DNA from: JBEIUO01 sp964549785
Lineage (GTDB): Bacteria > Planctomycetota > Phycisphaerae > Phycisphaerales > UBA1924
DNA: 19,858 nt
Assembly (NCBI GenBank): GCA_964549785.1
Contig: CAZJXA010000039.1
Span: 1-19,858 of the forward strand
Direction of reading: 5' to 3'
This document shows, piece after piece, positions 1-5,820 of the stretch. Each line of letters opens with the position of its first letter. The first letter of the stretch is position 1. A model generated the notes under the pieces. That model did no database searches. It had not been told where the DNA came from and was given only the letters and a program-made list of their open reading frames with translations. Made by a program: the position numbers and the translations under genes.

Positions 1-567
1 GCGGATTTCTTCGTCGCGGCCGATGACGGGGTCGAGTTTTCCGGCTTGGGCACGGGCGGTGAGATCGATCGTGTACTTCTTGAGGGCCTCGAAGTTGGAT
101 TCGGAGTTGGGGTCGGTCACGTGACTGACGCCCGAGGACTTGCGGATATCGGCGATTGCGGCTTCGATTCGCTTGCGGTCGGCACCGCCGGCCTTGAGTG
201 CTTCTTTGGCGCGGTCGGTGGCATCGAACGTTGCCAAGAGGAGGTGCTCGATGGAGACGAAGGAATCGCCCATCCTGCGGGCCTCGGCTTCGGCCTTGTT
301 GATGATCTCGACCAAGCCGCGACCCACCTGCGGAGCGGCACCCGAGACGCTGGGAAGGCGCGACAACTCACCGCCGACGGCATCGCGAACGCGGCTGGCG
401 TCGATGCCGCCACGGTTGAGGATGGAGGTGGCGGGGCCCGTCGGATCTTCGAGGAGCGCGGAGATGAGGTGCAGGCCCGAAACCTCGGGATGGGCACGGG
501 TAGTGGCGAGCGATTGTGCTTCCGAAAGGGATTGCTGGGCAGCGGATGTGAGGCGATCGAGTTTCAT
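1..567 (-). CDS. clpB: ATP-dependent chaperone ClpB, N-terminal part (runs off window)
   Basis: Reading the minus strand from ATG at 567-565 gives 189 residues open to the window edge. The start MKLDRLTSAAQQSLSEAQ resembles the ClpB opening MRLDRLTxxxQxALxxAQ. Two Clp N-terminal repeats follow (about residues 1-145), then the linker and the beginning of the first AAA+ module, with KKYTIDLTARAQAGKLDP and VIGRDEEIR, which is nearly invariant in ClpB. The Walker A motif would lie just outside the window. ClpB is a cytosolic hexameric disaggregase that works with DnaK to rescue aggregated proteins after heat stress. There is no clear Shine-Dalgarno before the ATG; instead a perfect palindrome abuts it. 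The neighbouring lipoprotein gene is divergent. ClpC is less likely, because the LDRLT start and the YTIDLT linker are ClpB-like. Confidence 0.95.
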   Translation of the reverse strand, partial: MKLDRLTSAAQQSLSEAQSLATTRAHPEVSGLHLISALLEDPTGPATSILNRGGIDASRVRDAVGGELSRLPSVSGAAPQVGRGLVEIINKAEAEARRMGDSFVSIEHLLLATFDATDRAKEALKAGGADRKRIEAAIADIRKSSGVSHVTDPNSESNFEALKKYTIDLTARAQAGKLDPVIGRDEEIR

Positions 568-568
568 C

Positions 569-587
569 TTGCAGTTTTAAACTGCAA
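569..587. promoter_or_regulatory. Perfect 19-bp palindrome abutting the clpB start codon
   Basis: TTGCAGTTTTAAACTGCAA consists of two 9-nt arms (569-577 and 579-587) that are exact reverse complements around a single T. It ends one base before the clpB ATG (567), exactly where a Shine-Dalgarno sequence would be expected. It could be a repressor operator, or as RNA a 7-bp hairpin with a UUAAA loop next to the start codon. It does not match CIRCE (TTAGCACTC-N9-GAGTGCTAA) or HAIR (CTTGAGT-N7-ACTCAAG), so the cognate factor is unknown. The palindrome is seen directly; the function is inferred. Confidence 0.6.
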
Positions 588-747
588 ACGCCGGGCCACA
601 CCCGCCTCGGCGGTTGCCGCCAGAACTGACGTGCGTGCAGTGCAAGTGCCGAGGAAGCAGCTGACCACGTGCTCGAAACTGCCATTCCAGCAGATCGACC
701 CTTCCGGAACCCTTACCACGTTCCATGCGTATGAAACGGGCGGCGAG

Positions 748-776
748 TTGACGTTTGCTGTCGGGGAGGTTACAAA
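748..776 (+). promoter_or_regulatory. Predicted sigma-70-type promoter for the small lipoprotein gene
   Basis: TTGACG (748-753) is followed after 17 nt by TACAAA (771-776). The -35 box matches the consensus at five of six positions and the -10 box at four. Transcription would start near 783, about 28 nt before the ATG at 811, leaving room for the GGAG ribosome site at 801-804. This is a prediction from sequence only. Confidence 0.5.
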
Positions 777-810
777 GTACGCCCGCGAGGTGCGGAACCT
801 GGAGTTTTCA

Positions 811-1092
811 ATGTCGCGTATCACTGCGAGTCGGGTGTTGAAGAGCGTCGGAGTTGTCTTTGGCCTGATGGCGCTGAGCGCATGCGTCAGCCGGGAGAAG
901 TACCCAGGGTACAACACGGTGGCGAGTGACTTGACGCCGGACATGCTGACGCAGCACAACCGTCCGATCGATGCCGCGAACGCGTTTGCGATCACGACGA
1001 ACGAGAATTGGCGGATGTTCTGGGCGGATCTGGGTCGGGCTTCGCTCCTGGATCGCCCCAGCCTGCTGTCGCGCCCGCCGGTTCCACACTAG
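811..1092 (+). CDS. Small predicted lipoprotein, function unknown
   Basis: 93 residues from ATG 811. GGAG at 801-804, six bases upstream, decides this start; the same frame stays open far upstream but there it runs antisense to clpB. The N-terminus has Arg/Lys residues, a hydrophobic stretch (about residues 12-22) and the lipobox L22-S23-A24-C25, so Cys25 should be lipidated and the mature ~69-residue protein anchored in a membrane facing the periplasm. The remainder is polar, with a C-terminal segment rich in Trp/Phe and Asp (NENWRMFWADLGRASLLD) and a Pro-rich end. I recognise no named domain. It is divergent from clpB and followed by a strong hairpin terminator, so it is probably monocistronic. 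The coding call is fairly sure; the role is unknown. Confidence 0.75.
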   Translation: MSRITASRVLKSVGVVFGLMALSACVSREKYPGYNTVASDLTPDMLTQHNRPIDAANAFAITTNENWRMFWADLGRASLLDRPSLLSRPPVPH

Positions 1093-1115
1093 ATTTAGCA
1101 GAACGGTTAATGCAC

Positions 1116-1155
1116 AAGAACGCCGCGCGGGATCGCGCGGCTTCTTTGGTTTTTG
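1116..1155 (+). terminator. Rho-independent terminator between convergent genes
   Basis: GCCGCGCG (1122-1129), loop GGAT, CGCGCGGC (1134-1141) form a perfect 8-bp GC stem. An outer AAGAA/TTCTT pairing and a T-rich tail (TTCTTTGGTTTTT) follow on the plus strand. It lies 24 nt past the lipoprotein stop and before the end of the minus-strand gene at 1197. The A/T-rich flanks on both sides suggest it can stop transcription from both directions. Confidence 0.8.
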
Positions 1156-1196
1156 AATTGAGATTGCCGACGCCGCAGGCTGGCACGCGAAGACGT

Positions 1197-1601
1197 TTAG
1201 GCGGCGGTATAAATGCCGCGGGCAACCTTCTTGAACTTCTTCTTGAACTTGAGCAAGGTGGCGTTCACGGAAATCCGGAACGACTTGGAGTCGGTCTTGT
1301 AGCCGGCGGCCTTCACGGCATCCATCGCCTGGGCGATCGTCAGCTGCTTCCCGGAGAGAACTTTCGAGAGCGCTTCGACCAGGGTCATCGAGTTTTTGGC
1401 ACGGCCCGAGCGGCTCGAAGCCGCTGCACCACGCCCGCTGGTTCCGCTCAAGGCATCGATCTGCCCATCGATCGCGGCGAGTTTGGCTGCCGCGGCTGCA
1501 CGTCGCTTCATCAACATAGGCAGCGAGCGCTGACGCCTGCGGAGTTCGCGATGAATATCTGAAGTTGAGAGTGCGAGCAGCGATCCTGGTCGACGCGCCA
1601 T
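1197..1601 (-). CDS. Coiled-coil plus HARE-HTH-like winged-helix protein, hypothetical
   Basis: 134 residues, ATG at 1601-1599, with GGAG nine bases upstream. Residues about 10-52 are basic and helical (HRELRRRQRSLPMLMKRR, then an Ala/Leu/Ile/Asp heptad-like stretch), suggesting a coiled coil. A Ser/Gly/Ala linker (53-70) leads to residues 73-133, TLVEALSKVL...GKQLTIAQAMDAVKAAGY...SFRISVNATLLKF...FKKVARGIYTAA. This pattern resembles the HARE-HTH winged-helix domain, first described in HB1, ASXL proteins and restriction enzymes. The net positive charge fits DNA binding. Proteins of this layout are, to my memory, frequent in planctomycetes without an assigned function. The gene is convergent with the lipoprotein gene and lies downstream of parB on the same strand, about 100 nt away. 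The domain call is an inference from pattern; the coding call is good. Confidence 0.75.
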   Translation of the reverse strand: MARRPGSLLALSTSDIHRELRRRQRSLPMLMKRRAAAAAKLAAIDGQIDALSGTSGRGAAASSRSGRAKNSMTLVEALSKVLSGKQLTIAQAMDAVKAAGYKTDSKSFRISVNATLLKFKKKFKKVARGIYTAA

Positions 1602-1704
1602 GCGGGAATACTCCGTTCACCCGGGTGAAGATCAACACGGGAGAATGTTATGAACGAACGAAGTTTTATTCTAGGCAGTAGGGCTGCCTCGGGGGACGGA
1701 TGCG

Positions 1705-2649
1705 CTACGACGCTCTAACGCCCATCCGAACGAGCAGGCCGTCGAAGTGATCGAGGCCGTAGAACTCGATGATGATCCGCCCTTTTTTGCCTTGTTTATC
1801 GGTGTTGATGAGCACCTTGGTTCCGAGTTGTTGTGAGACCTGACGCTCCAGATCTCTCAGCACGGCTTCGCGACCCGTGGCTTCTTCGATGACATGCTTT
1901 GAAGGCTCCGGGATAGCCTCGTCGGGTCGTTGCACTGCTTGCTCGACTCGACGGACACTCCACCCCCCCACTGCTGCCGCCTTGGCCAGTCCGATGCGAG
2001 GAGCGCCGGCCGGCATCGCGAGCAAAGCACGCCCATGGCCGGCAGAGATCTCGCCCTTGACAATCATGGCGGAAATTTCCGGTTCGAGCTCGGTCAGCCG
2101 GATGAGGTTTGCCACGGTGGACCGTTCCAACGAGACCCGTTCCGCCAGCTGGGCGTGAGTGAAGCCGAACTTCTCCTGCATGTGGCGGAGCGCCCAAGCC
2201 CGCTCCATCGCGTTGAGGTCCTCGCGCTGGATATTCTCTACGAGTGCCCATTCAGCGGCATCGGCATCCGAAAGATCTCGACTGACGACCGGAATCGTTT
2301 CGAGGCCGGCCAACTGGGCGGCCCTCCATCGGCGTTCTCCGGCGACGAGTTCAAACCCCCCACCGCTCAGAGGGCGAACAATTACCGGTTGCATGATACC
2401 GGACCGGCGAATAGATTCAGAGAGCTGGGTCAAAGTCGTCGGATCGATCGCGCGGCGTGGCTGAAACGGACTGACCGAGATACTCGCAATCGACAGAAAG
2501 CGAGTTTCGTCAGATATGATAGGTGTTTGTTTGGTTGAGAGTGATGGCGGATCGTCCGATGAACTGGTGTCGATGTTCGGATTCATTAGGCTGTTGAGAC
2601 CACGGCCCAGTCGCCGCGGCTTTGCTGAAGCAACATTGTTTTCATCCAC
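1705..2649 (-). CDS. parB: Chromosome-partitioning protein ParB (Spo0J family)
   Basis: 314 residues. ParB is a CTP-dependent DNA clamp that loads at parS and spreads, and with ParA/SMC segregates the origin region. Visible parts are: N-terminal RRLGRGLNSLM (12-22), the usual ParA-contact segment; the ParB/Srx nuclease-like fold at about 50-145 with the CTP-binding GERRWRA (104-110) and ENIQREDLN (138-146); a helix-turn-helix at about 160-186 (FTHAQLAERVSLERSTVANL) that reads parS; and a C-terminal dimerisation segment (about 258-310). The start is GTG at 2649-2647, with AAGGAA seven bases upstream; the ATG just inside is out of frame. A TATAAT box lies at 2675-2670. No parA is in the window: the neighbouring gene upstream is a divergent Nudix hydrolase. 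Three parS-like sites lie 330-650 bp upstream. Confidence 0.97.
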   Translation of the reverse strand: MDENNVASAKPRRLGRGLNSLMNPNIDTSSSDDPPSLSTKQTPIISDETRFLSIASISVSPFQPRRAIDPTTLTQLSESIRRSGIMQPVIVRPLSGGGFELVAGERRWRAAQLAGLETIPVVSRDLSDADAAEWALVENIQREDLNAMERAWALRHMQEKFGFTHAQLAERVSLERSTVANLIRLTELEPEISAMIVKGEISAGHGRALLAMPAGAPRIGLAKAAAVGGWSVRRVEQAVQRPDEAIPEPSKHVIEEATGREAVLRDLERQVSQQLGTKVLINTDKQGKKGRIIIEFYGLDHFDGLLVRMGVRAS

Positions 2650-2720
2650 GCGTGAGTTCCTTCTATTTGATTATAGAGTCTATCTCACGTTTCAGCGCGG
2701 CCCATTTCGAAGGGTGAATT

Positions 2721-3173
2721 TTGGCAAAGGACGCGAAGCGTATTGAGGTGATTTCCAGGGGTCTGGTGAGTGACGGATTCCGGGTTCTGGTTTGCGCGCC
2801 AAAGGACGGGAGCTATTGCTACCTTCCGGGCGGACACGTGGAACCCGGCGAGGCCTCGCACGACGCACTACGGCGGGAGTTTGCGGAGGAATGTGGGCTT
2901 GAGGTTGAAGTAGGCAATGTGATCGGAGTGTCAGAAGAACGGTTCGTCCAGCGCGGTAGAACTCGCCACGAGATCAACATCGTGTTCCTCGTGAAACTTC
3001 CGATTTCTGCGGCGGATGTAGTCAGCAAAGAACCGGACATCTTGTTCAGATTGATAGCACTTCAGGATGCTGCGGAGATGAATCTGTTGCCTCGCTCATT
3101 CTCGCTGCGACTGGCCTCGTTCCACGAGAAACATCCTGCGCTTTGGCTCGGGTCGAACGTGTCAATCGATTGA
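2721..3173 (+). CDS. Nudix hydrolase
   Basis: 150 residues with a complete Nudix box: G38-x5-E44-x7-R52-E53-F-A-E56-E57-C-G59-L60, preceded by the typical LPGGHVEPGE. Such enzymes hydrolyse nucleoside diphosphates linked to another moiety (NTPs, NDP-sugars, dinucleotides) using a divalent metal bound by the box glutamates; the substrate cannot be told from the sequence. The start is TTG 2721 with AAGGGTG just upstream (2710-2716) at good spacing. It is divergent from parB (71 nt apart) and its last 12 nt overlap the end of the convergent ABC ATPase gene. Its composition is visibly less GC-rich than most of the window. Two of the three parS-like sites lie inside it (2983-2998 and 3118-3133). 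Confidence 0.9.
   Translation: MAKDAKRIEVISRGLVSDGFRVLVCAPKDGSYCYLPGGHVEPGEASHDALRREFAEECGLEVEVGNVIGVSEERFVQRGRTRHEINIVFLVKLPISAADVVSKEPDILFRLIALQDAAEMNLLPRSFSLRLASFHEKHPALWLGSNVSID
2983..2998 (+). promoter_or_regulatory. parS-like centromere site 1
   Basis: TGTTCCTCGTGAAACT differs at two positions from the Bacillus parS sequence TGTTCCACGTGAAACA. It lies inside the Nudix gene, about 330 bp upstream of parB. It is one of three such sites in 325 bp. Confidence 0.6.
3118..3133 (+). promoter_or_regulatory. parS-like centromere site 2
   Basis: CGTTCCACGAGAAACA differs at two positions from TGTTCCACGTGAAACA. It keeps the GTTCCACG core and the GAAACA end. It lies within the 3' part of the Nudix gene. 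Confidence 0.6.
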
Positions 3174-4280
3174 AACGACGGCGAACGCCTCAGGGTCGAT
3201 GTCGATTTGGCATGTCTCGCTCGCTGGGTCTATGAACTCTCGCACAGATGCGAGCAGCGTCAGGGTGCCGAGCGACAATTCCAACTGAGTATGTTCCCCG
3301 TGAAACATCCGTGAGAGAATTCGGCACTGCCCGTTGTTCATTGAGCTTGACGCCTTCACGCGTACTGCCTCGGGTCTCACGCTCAGGATCACTGGATTCC
3401 CGATTACGAGATTCGGGGCTGAGATTGAGATTAATCCGAGCGGCGTACGGACACCAGTGAGCGACTCGGACACGGATTCGACTGTTCCTGGTATAAGGTT
3501 GGTCTCGCCCATGAATCCGGCGACAAAGCGAGTTGACGGTCGAAAGTACAATTCCTCGGCCGTCCCGACTTGGGCAACCTTGCCGTGCCGTAGCACTGCA
3601 ATTCGATCGGCCATGCTCAGCGCTTCCCTTTGGTCATGGGTCACGTAGATGCCGGTGATCCCGACGTCCTTGCAGGTTCTTCTGATCTGCGAACGAAGTT
3701 CTAGCCGGAGAGCGGCATCCAGATTCGAAAGCGGTTCGTCCAATAACAAGACCGACGGCTCTATGACCAATGCACGAGCCAGTGCAACCCTTTGTTGTTG
3801 CCCACCACTCAACTGAGTCGGTCTTCGCCGAGCGAAGTCGCCCATTTGCACTAAATCCAGTGCTTCCAATACTTTGCGCGATCTGACCGACTTGTCGATC
3901 TTGCGAACTTCCAACCCAAACGCAACGTTCTGCTCGACAGTCATGTGCGGCCAGAGCGCATATGACTGGAAAACCATACCGGCGTTGCGCTTGTTGGCAG
4001 GCTCCCAAGTGACCTCACGCTTGGAAGTTCCGCTCTCAAAAAAGATCCGCCCGGAAGTCGGTTCGACGAATCCCGCGATCATTCTCAGAAGTGTTGTTTT
4101 GCCGCAGCCGGACGGCCCCAACAGGAAAAAAAGCTCGCCGGGCTCGATGCGGAGGGACACATTCTGGACGGCGATCGACGGCTTACTCGCTCCGACACCA
4201 GCGAAGGTCTTGCACAGGTTCTCGATCACGATGGCGGTAGGCAACGGCAAACTCTCCGAAACGGGCGCAGACGATAGCAA
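3162..4280 (-). CDS. ABC transporter ATP-binding protein, FbpC/PotA-like
   Basis: 372 residues from TTG 4280. Walker A is GPSGCGKT (55-62), the Q-loop is Q105 (MVFQSYALWPHMTV), the signature is LSGGQQQR (157-164), Walker B is VLLLDEP (177-183) and the switch histidine is H215 (VTHDQREA). A C-terminal TOBE-like region (about 262-372, with VRPEAVRV) is typical of importer ATPases for Fe(III), spermidine/putrescine, sulfate or sugars. The PxLWPHxTVxxN pattern is common in FbpC/PotA relatives. No permease or binding-protein gene is in the window, so the substrate is open. There is no ATG start: TTG 4280 lacks a clear ribosome site, while TTG 4244 has GGAG nine bases upstream, which would give 360 residues. 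The 3' end overlaps the Nudix gene by 12 nt. GC content is lower than in the flanking core genes. Confidence 0.9.
   Translation of the reverse strand: MLSSAPVSESLPLPTAIVIENLCKTFAGVGASKPSIAVQNVSLRIEPGELFFLLGPSGCGKTTLLRMIAGFVEPTSGRIFFESGTSKREVTWEPANKRNAGMVFQSYALWPHMTVEQNVAFGLEVRKIDKSVRSRKVLEALDLVQMGDFARRRPTQLSGGQQQRVALARALVIEPSVLLLDEPLSNLDAALRLELRSQIRRTCKDVGITGIYVTHDQREALSMADRIAVLRHGKVAQVGTAEELYFRPSTRFVAGFMGETNLIPGTVESVSESLTGVRTPLGLISISAPNLVIGNPVILSVRPEAVRVKASSSMNNGQCRILSRMFHGEHTQLELSLGTLTLLASVREFIDPASETCQIDIDPEAFAVVSID
3292..3307 (+). promoter_or_regulatory. parS-like centromere site 3
   Basis: TGTTCCCCGTGAAACA matches TGTTCCACGTGAAACA at 15 of 16 positions and the symmetric TGTTTCACGTGAAACA at 14 of 16. 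It is the best of the three sites and lies in the 3' part of the ABC ATPase gene, about 640 bp upstream of parB. Confidence 0.7.
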
Positions 4281-4391
4281 GGGCCGATCTGCGAAAAAGC
4301 CCCACAGAAGCGGGGGAGGTAGGCCGAGTGGACGTTGCCGCTACACCTGGGGTGAGCCGGGCCGCAAAAAGGCGAAGCCGGTCCGTGGTCC

Positions 4392-4406
4392 TAACGTTAT
4401 TAACGT
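4392..4406 (+). promoter_or_regulatory. Leaderless-type -10 box and short palindrome at the dciA start
   Basis: TAACGT (4392-4397) sits seven bases before the in-frame GTG at 4405. It overlaps the inverted repeat ACGTTA-T-TAACGT (4394-4406). This is an AT-rich spot in GC-rich surroundings, fitting a -10 element for a leaderless transcript, possibly with an operator on top of it. Prediction only. Confidence 0.35.
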
Positions 4407-4749
4407 GTCCCGAGCCGATTCAGACCCGCGACTGCTCGACAGACTGCGCGAATGGCGCGTCCCGACCGTTACCGATCGGTCGATCAACCCCGAGATCGGC
4501 CGGCTTGTCCGCGAAGTCCAACGCCGCACGACAGCAGTGGGGGGGTTCGACGAGATCTGGTCGCGGGTGGTGCCTCCAGACCTAGCCGCAAACTCCCACG
4601 TTCAGCGCCTCACCAGCGCCGGTGACCTGCATGTTGTCGCGGCAGACTCCTCAACCCGCTACGCGATCGATGTTTGGCTGCGGTCGGGCGGTCTCATGGC
4701 CCTCCGCAACGCTTCCAAGCGGGGCGTGCGGTCGGTCAAACTAAAATAA
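4405..4749 (+). CDS. dciA: DciA-family (DUF721) replicative helicase-loading protein
   Basis: 114 residues from GTG 4405. The second half carries the DUF721 pattern: a conserved Trp in IWSRVVPPDLAANSHVQRL (51-69), then the strand GDLHVVAADSSTRYAIDV (73-90) and a C-terminal helix/strand with GVRSVKLK. DciA is the ancestral bacterial factor that brings the DnaB helicase to DNA during replication initiation, and it often sits near other replication or origin genes; here parB and parS-like sites are close. The N-terminal region (LLDRLREWRVP...LVREVQRR) is helical and basic. Start choice: the only other in-frame start is ATG 4231 (172 residues), which has no ribosome site and would overlap the 5' end of the divergent ABC gene, so GTG 4405 with its TAACGT box is preferred. 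The family call rests on pattern memory and is fairly sure. Confidence 0.8.
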   Translation: MSRADSDPRLLDRLREWRVPTVTDRSINPEIGRLVREVQRRTTAVGGFDEIWSRVVPPDLAANSHVQRLTSAGDLHVVAADSSTRYAIDVWLRSGGLMALRNASKRGVRSVKLK

Positions 4750-4785
4750 CCGCGCAGCGGAATCTGAGGCAGACCGCCGGTCACC

Positions 4786-5598
4786 TCACGAACGCTTGCC
4801 GAGGAAGAAGCCGGCGAGCGTGGCCAGGATGAGAACACCAACCATGATGCCAAGCAGGATCATGAAGCTGTCGCCGAGGCTGCTCACAAAGCCGCCCGCG
4901 GTGCTTGTGAAACCGATGATGAGCGTGAACGCGGCGATCCCCAACGCCACGATCATTGCGATCGCGAGGCCGCCGCCGATTCCCGACCACACGCCGTCGT
5001 AGGGCTCGGCGGCGACCATCACCATCCCGCCGGTCGCCGCCGTCTCGCCGGTATCGCCCGGCGCACTCTCGAACAGGTCGCCTCCACCTCCGCCCCCGCC
5101 GATCGCGGTTTCCGCGGAGGTCTGCTGGGCGATGGTTTCGCTGCCGTAGACGTCTTCGAGGAGGTTGGCGCCCAAGGAGGTGTCGTCCCCCTCGCGGGTG
5201 AGATCAAGGAGCCCGCCTGACCCCGACTTCTCGCCGGGGTCAACCAGAGACGACGGAGCGTTGCTGACCCGAGTTACCGCGTTGGCGTCCGCCTCGTCGG
5301 TCGCATCGGCGTCGAAGATGCTGATGCCAGTGGACTCTTTGTCGCGCGCGGCAAGGCCGAGACCAGTGCCGCTGGAAGCGAGCGAGATCGGCTCGAGTTC
5401 CCCCGACTCTGCAAGCGGGATGGAGTCGGGATCGTCTCCGCCGCCGGCCAGCAGGTCCACCTGCTCACGCTTGAACATCAGCCGATCCCGGTCGCGAAAT
5501 TCTTGCAACTGGCCCTTCGCGGCCATATCGCGGACTTGATCCACGTTCTTGCTCAACCGCTCGGCGGCTTCCTCGATCGAATAGAACATCTTGGCCAT
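4786..5598 (-). CDS. N-terminal MerR/excisionase-type HTH protein with two C-terminal membrane segments
   Basis: 270 residues, ATG 5598-5596 with CGGAG seven bases upstream. Residues 5-50 (YSIEEAAERLSKNVDQVRDM, then EFRDRDRLMFKREQVDLLAGG) match the MerR/excisionase-like helix-turn-helix layout. Residues about 52-203 are acidic, Gly/Ser/Asp-rich and probably disordered, including a run of seven glycines at 167-173. Two hydrophobic segments follow, at about 206-231 (GIGGGLAIAMIVALGIAAF...) and 244-266 (SFMILLGIMVGVLILATLAGFF), and the protein ends GKRS. The likely arrangement is a cytosolic HTH tethered by a long flexible linker to a membrane hairpin. Similar proteins occur, to my memory, across planctomycetes without a known role. 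It converges with dciA (36 nt between ends). Whether the HTH binds DNA or a protein is not known. Confidence 0.8.
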   Translation of the reverse strand: MAKMFYSIEEAAERLSKNVDQVRDMAAKGQLQEFRDRDRLMFKREQVDLLAGGGDDPDSIPLAESGELEPISLASSGTGLGLAARDKESTGISIFDADATDEADANAVTRVSNAPSSLVDPGEKSGSGGLLDLTREGDDTSLGANLLEDVYGSETIAQQTSAETAIGGGGGGGDLFESAPGDTGETAATGGMVMVAAEPYDGVWSGIGGGLAIAMIVALGIAAFTLIIGFTSTAGGFVSSLGDSFMILLGIMVGVLILATLAGFFLGKRS

Positions 5599-5820
5599 GG
5601 GATCGCTCCGGGATACGTCTTGACGGCACGCGTGAGCGGTCCGTCAGTAAAGGGAAGACAAAACTAGCCGATGACGGGCCCGACCGCAAGCCGGGGATGA
5701 AGTTTTAGGTTAGTCGGAGCGAAATTTGCTCGCTCGCACTCCCGTACGGCTACCGATCAGCGATGGTTTCACGGTCTGCGCCGTCCGAAACCTCCGGCGG
5801 CGGGTATGCTGCCGGCACCA

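Noticed and set aside
46..810. Upstream extension of the lipoprotein reading frame (348 residues in total)
   Set aside because: Most of it is antisense to clpB and Gly-rich shadow sequence. The ribosome site, promoter and lipoprotein signal all point to ATG 811.
1673..1689. AGGCAG-TAGGG-CTGCCT hairpin just past parB as a terminator
   Set aside because: The stem is only 6 bp and there is no T-run on the side needed; it may be weak or not a terminator.
2681..2695. TATCTCACGTTTCAG as a fourth parS-like site in the parB upstream gap
   Set aside because: Only the left half resembles parS; the right half does not match.
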